Part shown: positions 50,601 to 63,600 of the stretch, piece by piece
Numbering within the stretch: the first letter of the stretch is position 1
Layout of the letters: every line of letters begins with the position of its first letter
Assembly: GCA_028015205.1 (NCBI GenBank)
Contig: CM051520.1
Span: 65,728,694-65,792,693, forward strand
Origin: Mytilisepta virgata
Taxonomy: Eukaryota; Mollusca; Bivalvia; Mytilida; Mytilidae
Reading direction: 5' to 3'
DNA length: 64,000 nt
The notes under the pieces: model-generated
Seen by the model: only the letters and a program-made list of their open reading frames with translations
Databases searched by the model: none
What the model was told of the DNA's origin: nothing
Position numbers and translations under genes: made by a program

Positions 50601-53600
50601 ACTTAAATATGCGCAACATAAAATAATCATTCAACTTTAACTAAGGTTACTACATATTTAAACATCATTTAGTTGTATTAGTACTAATTCAGGCGAAAAT
50701 ATGCCTATGAAAATATAAATTGTACATTTTAAAATAAATTGTTTTAATCGCAAATAATGAAATGCAATGGAAAGAGCGGAAAGAAGTCCCAGCAGACATT
50801 ATCAGCATCGAGGAAAGACACATTTTGTTGATGTCACTTTTATAAATTTCTTCATCATTCATTTAAATAAAACGCCATAATATAAAAAATGAACACCAGA
50901 TCTTGATATATCTATTAATATTTTGCAATTTTGAAAGTTATTTAATAAGTTCTAAGCTGCCAAACGTTGGGAGAATTTGTTGATAATGCCTGCTGACTGT
51001 TGATAACTCCTGCTCAGCGTACGCGCTTCTTGATACGAATTTTACGGAGCTGCTCAACAAGCTGATAGAATCGCAGGGAAGGATGATAAAGTTCATAACA
51101 CTTCGGGCCAAGTGGCAATATATGGAACGGCAGGTCGCTCCAAAAACATTATATGGACCTCATCTTCGCTTCGGTCCATATATTGTTTTTGGAGCGACCT
51201 GCCGGTCCATATACATGTATTGCCATATGGCCCTCAGTGTCATGAACTATTTCTTAAATTTTACTATGATTATTATTTGGAAAGAAACTTACATCAGTAG
51301 ATATATTTATTTTTACATTCTTAATTATGATCTTCAGCTTTGCTTTGTGTTAGGCCTGGCCTAATGTTACTTCATGTCATAAAAGAATGGGTCAAAGACA
51401 CAAATGGCTGGGTTGCTTTACTGGGTGTTTACTGTAGTGGTGACAAAGGTGATTACAAGATCATATTGCACATTGGCAGTCATGAATATTTATATAGACA
51501 AAATCAGACACATTGTATGTTGGTGTACGAGCACAGAGGCAGTCATCAATTTAATTAGAAATAGGTGAAGTAAGTAATATTTGATTTGATTACATGTTGA
51601 TAAACACTAATGATTTGAGAGTAAGATTACTGTTACTCACAAGGACATTATACTGTAATCCAAATACCTTTGTGATCACTCCAGTAAGCCTCCAGAACTC
51701 CAGTTTGACAGACTGCATTGAAGGGTATGGGAATGGTGGTCTGTGGTTCAGATGGAATTTATTGAATTTTTTTGTGAGAATGTTTCATGCCGGTTTTTTT
51801 TAGATCAATATTGAAGTCTCCCAATTTAATTAGAAATAGGTGTAGTTAGCAAAATTTAAATTGATTTAAGCTGATATACACTGATATTACTGTAAAGTTT
51901 GGAAAAATAGGAAATAATTCCTGAAATAATTCCATAAAGTGAGGTGCACATCTTCAATATATATTAAAACATTCTGTGAAGTTTCATTGACAAGGATGTG
52001 GGTGAAAAACTGTAGGAGGAGTTGATTTCACAAAATAGGTACCCTCTATTGAAGATGTCAATAAAAAATGACTAAGTTCCAAAGTTTGGAAAAATGGGAA
52101 ATAATTTCTGAAATAATTCCATAAAGTTAGATGCACATCTTCAATATATATCGAAACATTCTATGAAGTTTCAAGGATATGGGTGAAAAACTGTAGGAGG
52201 AGTTGATTTCGCAAAATAGGTACCCTCTATTGAAGATGTCAATAAAAAAAAACGACTAAGTTCCAAAGTTTGGAAAAATTGGAAATAATTCCATAAAGTG
52301 AGGTGCACATCTTCAATATGTATTAAAACATTCTGCGAAGTTTCAATGATGCGGGTGAAAAACTGTATGAGGAGTTGATTTCGCAAAGTAGGTACCCTCT
52401 ATTGAAGATGTCAATAAAAAACGACTTAGTTCCAAAGTTTAGAAAAATGGGAAATAATTCCTGAAATAATTCCATAAAGTGAGGTGCACATCTTCAATAT
52501 ATATAGAAACATTCTATGAAGTTTCAAGGATATGGGTGAAAAACTGTAGGAGTAGTTGATTTCGCAAAATATGTACCCTCTATTAAAGATGTCAATAAAA
52601 AAAATGACTAAGTTCCGAAGTTTGGAAAAATGGGAAATAATTCCAGAAATAATTCCATAAAGTGAGGTGCACATCTTCAATATATATATAGAAACATTCT
52701 ATGAAGTTTCAAGGATGTGGGTGAAAAACTGTAGGAGGAGTTGATTTCACAAAATAGGTACCCATTTTCCCCACCTACCTACCAGCTGCCCGCATGCTGC
52801 CGCCCGCCACCGCCTGCCGCCCACCCGACATTCACCATACTATAACACGGATTTGCACTCTGTGCAACCCGGCCAAAAATAAGAAAAAGTATCTTCAAAA
52901 CATCAAAAAGTAAAATAATATAGGTTTTTCAAGTTCAACATCTTTGTGTTTTCACTATCTTCCTGAATCTTAATAATTTTCATGAAATTACAGGAATAAA
53001 TATACCTGCATACAAGAAGAGTTTGTATGAGAAATTTGGACCTAATTCAGACTATGAAGTGGATCTTGGTCATCCAATCACTAAAGAAGACTGGCCTGTT
53101 CAGAGTCCTTGGAGACATGGCTCAATCAAAGCCTTTCTGAAAAATTATGAGGCTGAAAAGGAAAAAACTGGTGCAGAAGAGGATCCACAGGTTTGTATAT
53201 ATTTCTTGAAAGAATATGATAATCTCCCTTTCATGAATTATTTAATGAGAAACCAGAGTGAGTTATCTTTTCCTAACCAATGTAGGTAAGGGAGATAATA
53301 AATTTGTCTCCCTTTTAGCCTCAGGACAAAAGGGAGAGAATTTAATTATCTCCCTTTCCTACATTGGTTAGGAAAAGATAACTCACTCTGGTTCCTCATT
53401 ATGATTGAAAAAAGAACACACTGTTCTCTCCAGAAAAAAACGAGAAAAAAACATGATGGATTATAAATTCTTTACACAGAATCACTAATTATGACAAAAG
53501 TCCAAGAAAAGGAACAGTGCTTTTATTCATGTCCTTCATCTTAAAGTCATATGAGTGAGGTTCAGCAAGGAAAAAGATCTTGCACCCAGTTTATGGTGCT

Positions 53601-55962
53601 CCCTTTCAACAAATTCGGTCACATTAGTTAGAACCTTAACTTTAATTAAATTTTTTTTATAGTTTTTATATATCAAGGATAATCTTTAGTACTTTTTTCA
53701 TCAGTGTTTCACATTAAAAATCTGGGAAATATTTAGATTAAATGGAAGTATTGTCAGATTTCGAAATTTTGTCTTCCTTGGAATTTTATTATATATACAA
53801 ACAAACAATTTACCTACATTTTTAGGTAGTTGTTTTATTTTTAATACCAACCTCTGGTTTATTATCAAGGCCATTTAATGCTTTTGGCTTTTTGTCTTCC
53901 ACAGATTCTTCAAAATGCTCATAGATGTTTTCAATCAATTACCCTGTGTAAACTATGGAAATTTGTCTGATAGATTTATACCCCATATACTTTACTTTTA
54001 TATTTAAGGGTATTGAAATTAATTCTACTTTTAGTCAGATGGTTTTTCAAAAGTTGCACCAGTTGTTGCACTTTTTGCTGGAGATACAACAAAGATGTTA
54101 GATGAAGTAGAAAAAGTAGTAAGGGTCACACAAGAGGATAATATGGCAGTAAAATGTAGTCTGGCAGGTAAAGAAATTTAATAAAGTCAAAATGTAGTGT
54201 GAAAAAATCTAAATACATGTAAAAAAAAATTGACATGTTATGTTTTAGAATATAAAGAATTTTAATGGTAAAAGGATTAGAAATATATAGACTTAATAAT
54301 TTGGCTAGTAATGGAATGATAAACACTATTGTTTTCATTAATTTAAGAAATTCTTCTTTTTCATGTGTTTTACAGCTGCAAGAATCCTTGAAAAATGTAT
54401 TATGGGAAAAACAATGGCAGAAAGCATACAGGAAGTTGGAGAGGAATTAGATGATGCTGAGGTCAAAGGTTACATTCAAAAGTCACTGGATGCAAAAGAA
54501 TCAGATCATAAGGCTTTCGTGAAAGGAAATGGATCAAGTTGCAGTAAGTTGTATAAAACATCGCAATTTTCAAGATTTTCTCACCTTTTGGATTTTTTAC
54601 CCTCAAATGATCTTAGGGAGCAACCATTTGATTTTGATGGGAGGGCTAGGATGAAATTTGAAATAAAAAGGCAGGACAAGGATTTTGGCAAAATAAAAAG
54701 TCAGGACCACTTTAGGTGTGAAAAAAAAATGCAAGACCTGTATCAATAAGGAAATATTTGAGTTTAAATGAAGATAAAAATGTAGGCTGCAAAAGCGGCT
54801 GAAGAAAAATCCAAGATAAAAATTTCTGTGACAAAAATGGGCAGGACCAAACATTTCATCCTATTTTTACTGAAGCTAGATATTGAAAAACCATCACCAA
54901 TTCCCTTCAACTAGTCCAGAGAATTAGAAATATAAATATCCCCCTTAAAAGTAGTAGAATTACTTTATTTAGACAATTTTAAAGGGAGGTAATTTATAAA
55001 TATTTTTCATCAATAACAAGAAGAGCCTAAATCTCTCTTGCCAATTATGTACAGTATGTGGGATTTTTCACATATTGGATAAGGTCTGCCTCCATCAATG
55101 ACATCATAGGTCTTACCCAACATTTCAATAAACCAGAGGAGTCTGAGGTTTGATTTTAATCAGACTGCATAGTGGTGAAATGTCAAGGTATTTTACACAT
55201 GCAAGAGAAACAATATATGACTTTATAGTGAAAGAGGCCTAAACTTGTTATTGTGAAAATGCATCTAAGAAAGATTTTCAAATGCTGGATGACTGTTGAC
55301 TTAGTTTTGAGATTGGTTTCTAATTTCATGTTCATTTGCTTCAGTTGTCCTGTAGCCGCTTGCTCACCTTGATTGTGAGAGATTGTCAGTTTCTTGCCTT
55401 GTGGGGTCAAATCAAAGAATTTAAAAAATTTTATTTCTGTTTCACTAATAAGTATTTAGGAATAAGAAAAAAGAATGGTAGGCTCATCATAAGAATAATG
55501 TGTGTAAGAGGATGATGTGTCTTTCTGTAGACTGTTCCCTATCTAGTCAGGTAACATGTTAAAAATAGGGCCTACTCATTCATTGTGGTACAAAGTGGGG
55601 TTCATACTCATATCAAATCAACATGTTCTTGACAAACATGCATGTAAAAATTGAACTAGATCTTAAACAACAGTCCATTTCTGTCTGTCAACTCATTTCA
55701 TGTTAATTTCAATTTTTCAGGAGTCCCTGGCAACTTCATGAATGCTTTGCACTGCATGTTACAGTCGAATGGAAATTTCACTGATACTTTTAGATCAACT
55801 CTGCCACCAGGTGGATGTAACTGCAGTAGACTGTGTTTTGTCGGTGCTTGTCTTGGAGCCGTTTATGGCTCTGATGTGATCCCAGCAGAATGGATTGATA
55901 AAACAACTTCTGGAAAGGAATCTCTGCAGTTTGCACAAGAACTTGTTAAACTGAAGTCATAA
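47615..55962 (+). CDS. ADP-ribosylglycohydrolase / J1-crystallin family protein (6 exons, 326 aa)
   Basis: Exons 47615-47678, 49098-49274, 52994-53190, 54035-54167, 54376-54543 and 55721-55962 join with GT-AG ends and perfect phase. The start RCIGAIVGSIVADAASSPLH and WIYD at 27-30 match the N-terminus of the ADP-ribosylglycohydrolase fold as seen in J1-crystallins. Active members of this all-helical family remove ADP-ribose using two metal ions held by Asp-rich motifs. Here the first site reads CYGEQ (64-68), where a TDDT-type motif is expected. The second reads GGCNCSR (277-283), where GGDxDT is expected. The protein is full length and otherwise well conserved, so it looks like a non-catalytic, J1-crystallin-like member, not a pseudogene. 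The introns carry a LINE end, hairpins and a satellite. Another ATG upstream cannot be excluded. Confidence 0.88.
47849..47879. repeat. Palindrome related to 34518-34549
   Basis: The sequence 'gactattataacta' and its complement are separated by a short centre; it shares the ggactattata half-site with the perfect palindrome at 34518. Confidence 0.7.
48605..49078 (-). pseudogene. LINE 3'-end ORF fragment inserted in intron 1 of the glycohydrolase-like gene
   Basis: The 157-residue frame contains LPSTIKEWNKLPASI, then RLGQIIHTRIRMDCSSLNLH and a CVCGSVESSSHFFFDCPRY zinc-knuckle-like motif. This combination marks the C-terminus of many animal non-LTR retrotransposon polyproteins. The RT and endonuclease parts are absent, so it is a 5'-truncated insertion. 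Its 5' end lies only about 20 bp from the splice acceptor of exon 2 (49098), in antisense to the host gene. The frame is uninterrupted, which suggests fairly recent insertion. Confidence 0.8.
50111..50263. repeat. Hairpin element in intron 2
   Basis: The arms 50111-50151 and 50223-50263 are nearly perfect complements ('tatctgcattttgacagcta', 'gatatcgtaaaatatcatcc'). Inner parts also pair ('gaatatgaagt' with 'cttcatattc'). Confidence 0.85.
51113..51235. repeat. Hairpin element in intron 2
   Basis: The arms 51113-51159 and 51173-51235 are complementary ('ggcaggtcgctccaaaaaca' and its complement; 'tatatggacc' and 'ggtccatata'); short loop. Confidence 0.85.
51898..52765. repeat. Satellite-like tandem repeat (about 183 bp, nearly 5 units)
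   Basis: Units start at 51898, 52085, 52269, 52438 and 52621 with 'tttggaaaaatgggaaataa' or variants, followed by 'gtgcacatcttcaatatata', 'gaagtttca', 'gtgaaaaactgtag' and 'ggtaccctctattgaagatg'. The third unit is shorter. The array lies 230 bp upstream of exon 3 of the glycohydrolase-like gene. Confidence 0.9.
53244..53400. repeat. Long hairpin just downstream of exon 3
   Basis: About 73-nt arms (53244-53316 and 53327-53400) are near-perfect complements, including 'ccagagtgagttatcttttc' and 'ctaaccaatgtagg'. It begins 54 bp after the splice donor at 53191. Confidence 0.85.
54618..54870. repeat. Dispersed repeat shared with 60-255
   Basis: It shares 'ggcaggac', 'tttggcaaaataaaaag' and 'cactttaggtgtgaaaaaaa' with the left edge of the window; same orientation. 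It lies in intron 5 of the glycohydrolase-like gene. Confidence 0.65.
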
Positions 55963-56170
55963 GGTCAAGCAAAAATAAAATGATATTAAGATATTTGAGA
56001 TATAGATATAAAAAAATGTTGTTGGTACTGTGAATTGTGAGCTTTAAACATGTTTTGTACTGTTTATAAAAAGTACTGTAAATTCATAAATATTGACAAA
56101 AATTTAATGATATATAGATTCTTACATTGTTTCCAGGGCATTATCAGATTTAACTAATCAAGATACATGT

Positions 56171-56234
56171 AGTTAAATTATCAAATTTTAAAGCCCGAGC
56201 CTTGGCGAGGACTTTAAAATTTGATGATTTAACT
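56171..56234. repeat. Hairpin in the 3' flank
   Basis: The arm 'agttaaattatcaaatttta' and its near complement 'taaaatttgatgatttaact' surround a GC-richer centre ('agcccgagccttggcgagga'). Confidence 0.8.
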
Positions 56235-56967
56235 ATGGAGATTTGATAAATCCGATAATCCTTGAGTAACAATATAAGAATCTGTTTCTCTTATGATTAT
56301 TAAGTAAATTTTCATATTTATTAAACCAAAAGCTCTTTCAGGTGCTTCTGCATTTCTGATTGTTATGTCATACACTTGATCAACATGTTTATTTGTTATA
56401 GATTGGTTCCAAGGTATCTTAAAAGTCATTCACTTGTGTTATGATCTTTTGTTTTAACCAATCATCAACTGAGATTATTTGCAACTACATGTTGATTAAA
56501 ATTTTGATAAACAACAGGTTTAGAAAGGCTGGGTTAAATTGACAAAGATAAAGAGAAAATGCAAATATTAATTATTACAATTCATGCACATATTTTTTCA
56601 CATTAATAAGGATGTTGCATTAATTCCAGAAATTTGGCTTTCAGAATTATTCTACAATTACAAAAACCAAAGATTTTTTTTTATTCTACTAAATGTTAAA
56701 ATAAAATTATTTATGTCTATATTTTGATAGGATATTTTGTCTCTGAAGTTAGCCAAAGTTTCTTTGTGAATGCATGACAAGTTGAGTTTATGTTTTTTCA
56801 AATGCATTTTTTAAAGTTTACCAAAGGTACTTTTCATTCCAGCAAACTAGTCATTGTCATTTGCCAATGCCTGGTTGCTTTAATTTGTTTTGATATTGTT
56901 TTATTTTCTTTATATTATTATAATTGTTTGTTTTTTGTTGAGTATTGCTATGTTTAGAGGTGTATTT

Positions 56968-56973
56968 AATAAA
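56968..56973 (+). terminator. Likely polyadenylation signal of the glycohydrolase-like gene
   Basis: AATAAA followed by a T-rich stretch, about 1 kb past the stop. Another AATAAA lies 12 nt after the stop (55974-55979); which is used cannot be told. Confidence 0.35.
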
Positions 56974-58289
56974 GTATTGGTATTTGACTCAAATATTCTT
57001 TGTAAACAATGAATATGGTACCACAAAAATAAACATTTTATAATAAGGTCAAACAAAAACATGTGTTTAAGGTGTCACTGTGGACCCTAATTTTTTGTGC
57101 CTATTTGAAAGTTTTTATTGACATTTTTGTACATACATCATTAAAAAAAAACATAAATTACCCCCATAGCAAGAAGGAAAATAATCAAAAGGAAAAGAAA
57201 AGAAATACATACCTACCTACTTACCCTATTAAACACATACTATTTTTATTTGGCCTAAATATTGCTTTACCCAGTCAATAAAACGCATTAGCGAAATAGC
57301 TTCATAATGTTAAAAAATTTCTTTCTGACTGATAAATATTGAAATGATGTAATACACTGAGCTATATGAATTTTAAATACACTATCAAATATTGGGTTTT
57401 GTTTAGGATTTTTATTTGTTTTAACTGGTCATTCATTATCTTGAGAAAAAAAATACCTACAAAAGCTTATCAGAATGATGAAGTCAAATAATGGGCAGTT
57501 GCAATTACCATAAAACATATATTGCACTGATATTGCCACTGCCTTGAATTTCACTTTGGCCACATCAGTAAGGTAGAGTTTTGCTAGTATTTCTTTCTTG
57601 TAAATAGCTAAGACTCTGCTTGTTTACCCAAAGATTATTTGTTTACAATTTACCATTTACAACATAGACATTTCAGCAATTATTTTTTTCTAATATTCTT
57701 TGATGTCTCCAATATGAAAAATAATAAAAATAAAGTGATAATAGTCAATAGCAATGTTATTTTTACATGTGCATGAATATCTAAAATTATTTATTATTGT
57801 GAATAATGATTTCAGACCATTAAGAAATAATTCCTTGTTATTCACCCTTGATGTAAAGGGGATCAGAGGGTTTTTTTATTCATTCTTTTAATTGTGTTTC
57901 TTGGTATATAATAATTTGTTTTGTTACATGAGAAAATAAGACAAAAAACAGGTATGGGCTGAATGTACAGAGAAACCAACCTACAATACTGGACACTAAC
58001 CATCAATCCCGATCCTTTGTTTAAAAGTCATAGCATTACAAGGTATTGAGAATCCGTTGAGTTTTTTTTTTTGGGGAATTGCTCCCCTTTAGACTTAATC
58101 TAGTATGCACATTGTCACACAATTGTGAGATATGTTATGAGAATTTTACAATGCTAGACAATGATGTGCACATGTTCAACTGGAAGTAGAGTCTGGTTAG
58201 TTGAGTTTTGAAAAAATCATTGCTGATTACATTTTGACCACGTTCAGTGTTCCCTGCATCTGTTATATGGCTTCTTAGATGTAATTAAT

Positions 58290-58560
58290 GGAGAGGTCAA
58301 TAGGACCATGTCAGCTATTGCTATCACTTGGTGTTCGTTGTCGTTCGACATCATCATCTTAAACTTTCCTTTAAAGATATTCATCTGTGAAATCACTGGG
58401 CCAATTGAAACAAAACTTGGCAACAATGGTCCTTAAATGGTCCTCTTGCAGAAATATATCTGAGCCTGCCTGTTGACTCATGCAAGATGGCCACCAGAGC
58501 CAAACATAGTTTAACATAGGACCCTATTGTCAGTTATCTTGGACCAAATTTTAGCATTTT
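58290..58560. repeat. Interspersed repeat, reverse-oriented relative of 17640-18060
   Basis: It carries 'aaacaaaacttggcaacaat', 'ggtccttaaatggtcctctt' and 'catagtttaacataggaccc', the complements of strings in the intron 2 repeat of tubulin copy C. Confidence 0.7.
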
Positions 58561-58929
58561 AATCTGTTAATCAAAAGTAATCGAGGTTTTTAAAGCTATG
58601 ATGGAATGTTCCATGGTTGGGTTCTCTTTTATCCAGTCTTTACAAACAATGTCATATCATTATTAATTTGTATTTAATATTAAAATTCTATTGCTCATTT
58701 CCTTAACTTATGGTTTCCCAAAGGTTAAAACTCTGAAAGTCTTCAAAGAAATTCACTAAAATTAAAATAATTTAATTGTTTCAAGCACTTCCTGTTCCAC
58801 TGTTGATATAATTTGGAGCAGTTTTGCTAGAAATTCTCCAAATATCTGAGAGTCTCCCAAGAAATATTTAAAAGATAGAACTGTAATGTTTGAAATTTAA
58901 AAGTTCAAAGCAATTTGGTATTTAGATTG

Positions 58930-59130
58930 GTGATGTGCATAGTACATGGTTGATAAGTACTTTTGCAGGAACTGCTTACCCTTCCGGAGCACCTGGGTTC
59001 ACTCCTGGTTTTTATGGGAGTTTGTGTTGTTCATTGTTTTTTTTTTTTTTGTTTTCTGTGTTTATTTGTTGTGCTTGTGGTTGTTCGTTTGTCTTCCGGG
59101 GTTTGTCTGTCCAATGGATTACGTTTCTTT
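58930..59130. repeat. Probable interspersed repeat
   Basis: The stretch beginning 'gaactgcttacccttccgga' followed by GT/TG-rich sequence is unlike the surrounding AT-rich DNA and has three overlapping short open frames, none protein-like. A second copy is not seen in the window, so this rests on base composition and general familiarity. Confidence 0.35.
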
Positions 59131-59269
59131 GATTGCTCCTTAGGTATATTTGTCTTTTTTTGTCATAAATTAAGGATCTGCAAGCCATTCAGGAATTATA
59201 CCAAAGATAGAATTTCAATGTCCAAAAAAAACCAAGCATTCTAAGCAATTGCTATTTCACACTTGATTA

Positions 59270-60600
59270 CTGTATGGTTGCTAGGTACTTTTCTCAAAAA
59301 TTAAAGCTTTGAGAGTCTTTCAGAGTATTAAGCAAAGATGGAATTGACATGTTTGAAATTCAATTGATCAAAGCAAGTGATATTTCCACAGCTTATTGAG
59401 TTTTTATATGGTTGGTAGGTACATTTCCCCCAAAAAGAAAAGAATGAGAACCTTTTAGGATATTATGCAGTGTTTAAAATTCAGTTGTTCCATGCAAATG
59501 ATATTTCACAGTTAATTACTTAATTAATATCGTTGCTATGTACATTTCTTAAAATTTAAAGATCAGAGAATTTGAATAAAAAAGTTGTTTTATCCAATAT
59601 TATATCACTTATTGACACCAAATGATATTCAAATTTGGTTTGGGCTAGCCTAGGGTAAACTAAAGATATCGTGCGAAACGTTAATTTTCAAAATCTGATT
59701 TCTGCGTGAAAAATCAAGCCCCCCCCCCCCCCCACCCGACACTATACCAAAGATATCATCCGGAACCAAATTGTGGACTACCGCGCACACCCGCCCGGCC
59801 CACGTTCATCAAACTAAAAAGAGACGGTGGTAGAACAATAAAAGCAACATGCAAATTAACATCGTATGCAGCAATGTTGCAGAAACATCACCAAATCCAT
59901 CATCTTGGCTAATAAATGGGTTACGATTCGCATCTCTCATTGTCTCTCCTAACCGTAACCCTTGGCTAGGAAGATGCAAATCCAAACAATGGTAGCAATG
60001 GCAGCATCAAAATCACCTAACCCAGTAATGGTAGTAGAAACAACACGGAACTAAACATACAAGGGTAGTATAACACCGAGCCCCGAAATGGTAGCAGCAA
60101 CAACACCAAACCCAGCAGTGGCAGCAGCAAAAATGCCGACCCCATCAAGGCTAGCAGCAGCTAACCAAACCTTATGGTAGTATAGCAACAATTTCGCATC
60201 CAAAAAAGCTAGTAGCAACGTTTTGGATTTAACTGATTCATTGACCAACCAGCTGATATTATGTGGTAGGTACATTTCTAAAGTTTTAAAGGTCTGAGAA
60301 ACTGTGAAATCTGTGATTTCTGAGTGAAAAAATCAAGCTTTCCCCCAAAATCATATCACTTATTGACAACGAAATACATAGGCTGTCGCTTCGTTTAACA
60401 CCATATTCAAATTGGGTTTGAACTGGGCTATGGCAAACTAAAGATATCATGCGAAACATTAGTTCTCAGAATCTCTGATTTCTGCGTGAAATTATTTATC
60501 AGAAATTATAACAGGAACAACAGAACCCAACAGTGGTAGCATTAACAACATCGAACCGAGCAATGGTAGCATTAACAACATCTCCTGTCCCCAGTTCTAA
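59270..60600. repeat. Degenerate tandem and direct repeats
   Basis: Units with '(g)gttgctaggtac(t/a)ttt' recur near 59275, 59410, 59530 and 60265. A second motif ('atatcacttattgac', 'gcgaaac', 'tgatttctgcgtgaaa') occurs at 59600-59712 and again at 60351-60491. Between them are about 30-bp minisatellite-like units of the type 'cagtggtagcagcaacaaca' (59990-60140 and 60520-60590). Confidence 0.6.
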
Positions 60601-63600
60601 TGATTGCTTATTGATTAACACACAAAATCACTGCTTTAATTTCATCCGATGTTGACGGATTTTATACCAAAAAGATTTTCAAAAAGTTATTTTTAATAAG
60701 TATACAAATAGAATACTAATAGGCAGAAATACAGTCATTCAAGTAAAGTTATATTTTCTTAATTATAAAAAATAATTTCGTTATACTTTTTCACAAAGAT
60801 TTAAGGTGGATTAAGGTGGACTTTTTCAGATTTTCATAATGTTTAACATGCCACTATAGAGCATGTTGAACTGTATCTGATGCACATTCTATTTGCCAAA
60901 ACTTGATACAGCATACATGCATTTCGGGGGATTTGTTTTTGAGAAATGACGATTTAAATCGGTTTTTTACATATGAAATTTACAGTTAAAGACCTGTATT
61001 TTAACGAGTTTAAATCAACTTTGTTAATTGAAGAAATATTTAAAGCTTATTGTGAATATCGATGTTTACTAGATGCTGTTTCGAATATTAGCTGCATGTA
61101 TTTCATAAAAATCCGTAATTTAGCGCATTTGGGTACCTCCTACCTTAATTAATGAAAATATTATCTTGTTTATCTGTTTATATATAATGATTTAGAAGTT
61201 TTATTTATTCAAGGTGTATAGATTCTATTCTATGACACAATTAATTTCAAGTGAAAATCAAAATGGAGATACATATATATGTTCATGAGTTGGCTAATTT
61301 GCTTTTTTCATTCCATGCCAACTTTTAACTGCTGTTTAACTATGTGACATTAATTGGTATCTTAATCAGCCTGTTGAAAGAACATATTTTAATTAATCAG
61401 TTAAAGATACAGCGTTGCTGGTTTCTGTTTCCAAATAGCTGTATAGAGTAGAGTGTGGATAGGGTCAATACAGAATACAGAATAATGGCCTGAAATTTTA
61501 ATGAATATTGATATTAAAAGATAAACAACACAGAATAATGATGTTCTATAAAATAAAGAATAATTTTCAAAATTGATAATGAATTCAATGAAAAAATACA
61601 CTGATTACAGAAAATAACAACTGCACAGAATGAAGAAAATTGTTCTATAAATCTATTGGTACACTGAATTACTATAAACAAAGACGTGTATGACCCTTGG
61701 ACCTTAATTATAACCTCTCAATTTATCTATACCGTCTTTGAATTTCTGACTTATAAAAATGTAGGCCTTTCAAATGAATACAAAATGTTATAGAGTTCAG
61801 TGCACTTTATTATCGTAGCATCTGTTACAGTAATTATAATTGACACATCGCGTCGATCAGCAACTTTCCCATGTCTGCACGTTCTTAAATAAACATAACT
61901 TAAGAGTTCAATTGAAGTTCTTATACACATATTGTGATTCTGTAGTCTGACCATCAAACGATGTAGTTTTTGCTATGAGTATTGTCCGGACTCGGAGGTA
62001 TTGAAAAAGGCAAAAACAGCTTGTATAGATTATACTTGTAATGAATTGGAAAAATATATGATTAACGCTAATTGGTGTTTTGTAGATGTATATAATGTAC
62101 AGGTCTTATATTTAGGCTGCAAATGTCATTCGCGCAAACCCCCCCCCCCCCTTTTCAGCTGTCATATCTGAGGAGGGGGAGGGGGCGGTCTCCCCCTCGT
62201 TGAAGGTTTCAGGGGTTGGCAGGTAAATACAGAAAATTTGAAAAATCCATATATTCTTCTTTTTTCACATGTTAAAACTACCGGCTGACAGGAACTGATG
62301 TATTGTTTAAAAAAAACAATTCTATCGCCATTTCAAATTAATCAACCGCTACGATTCGGTGATGATTTTAATCTCTAATGTATGTAAAGATGAATCACGA
62401 AGTTTTTATCTCGAAAAAAAAGAGGGAAGTTCTATTTTTAATAAGGTAAAATGTTTCCAGTGAAAAGCTTGCACCCGTGGACATTTAGGTCTATATATCC
62501 CTTTGTTAAAACGAGATAATACTACTATTACAAATTTTAAAATTTAATTACAAAAAAAGATCTTCAAATGATCTACCTACATAACTTATTGTACAAGTTG
62601 TGTGTAACAATATTGAATAACAAAAATAGAAAAAGTGGTTGAAGTACAACCTCTGAAATAAAAGGTAAGACAAACGAATGGTAAAATAAAATCAAACGTT
62701 TAAAAATTAATAAACGGAAATAATAGGTTCTAATGTATAGTCACGTGTTTGCATCGCAATCTGAATTGAACCACGTCTCTTGTACGTTTACAAAAACGGG
62801 TTTCAAAGGTATACAACTAAAGTTACGAACTGATTTTAAAAATGACGAGCCGATTTTCGAATGTTTTACGCCTTTTGGCGATAAAAATGATTTAGCCAAC
62901 TTTTGGTTGAAATCAGTAAACTCAACATAGTAGATTTTCACTACATACATTGAGGAGGAGTTTCATATGGTAATTAAATTATTACAGTACTTTTACTATC
63001 AACCTGGTAATCCGGCAAGGGAGTCAAATTCCAGGCCCTGGCACCATAAAAGTTGAGAATATTCTTAAATATCGGAATACTCGAATGTGATTGGCTGAGA
63101 ATGGGAATTTGAGTAAAATTTTCTTTGCTCAGCAAAAATAGTTCTTTATGGCGCCCAGGCCTGGAGTCTCAGGGTGAAATCCGTAGCATTGGCATGTATG
63201 CAAGTTGTAGAAAAAATGTCATCAGTGTATCATTACTACTTGTGTATGTAAATCATGTACCTTTTGTTCCTTTGCATGTGTACTAAAATATTGGTGTTCA
63301 TAGCCTCCAAAAAGGATTAATAAGGGGAGGGGCAATAGGGGGTCCATTAACAGGTTAACAGTTTTTGATTATCCTCAAAACAGATAACAGTAAAGATTCA
63401 TCCAGTCTAAGCTTAAATTGAAATACAGGGGTTGCTTCCTGACTTTAAAATAAAATTATTATCCAGATTGGCTACTAAAAAAAAAGTTAAATTCAGTCAA
63501 ATTTTCTTGACAGATTGACTGCAATATGCAAACTTAAGAATCTGTGAGGGATGAAAAATTACTAGTTATTTGAAGGTAACTGATGGAATGACAAAATGGC

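Noticed and set aside
53023..53289. Full 88-aa frame at exon 3 of the glycohydrolase-like gene
   Set aside because: Only 52994-53190 is exon; the rest reads through the donor into the hairpin at 53244-53400.
54363..54749. Full 128-aa frame at exon 5 of the glycohydrolase-like gene
   Set aside because: The exon ends at a donor after 54543; the remainder is intron and dispersed repeat.
58935..59244. Three overlapping plus-strand frames of 65-93 aa
   Set aside because: All three frames are open because the DNA is T/G-rich and probably part of a repeat; no protein features.
62733..62930. Plus-strand 65-aa frame, open on both strands
   Set aside because: Composition is protein-like but there is no recognisable domain, neighbouring exon or promoter; left as unsupported.
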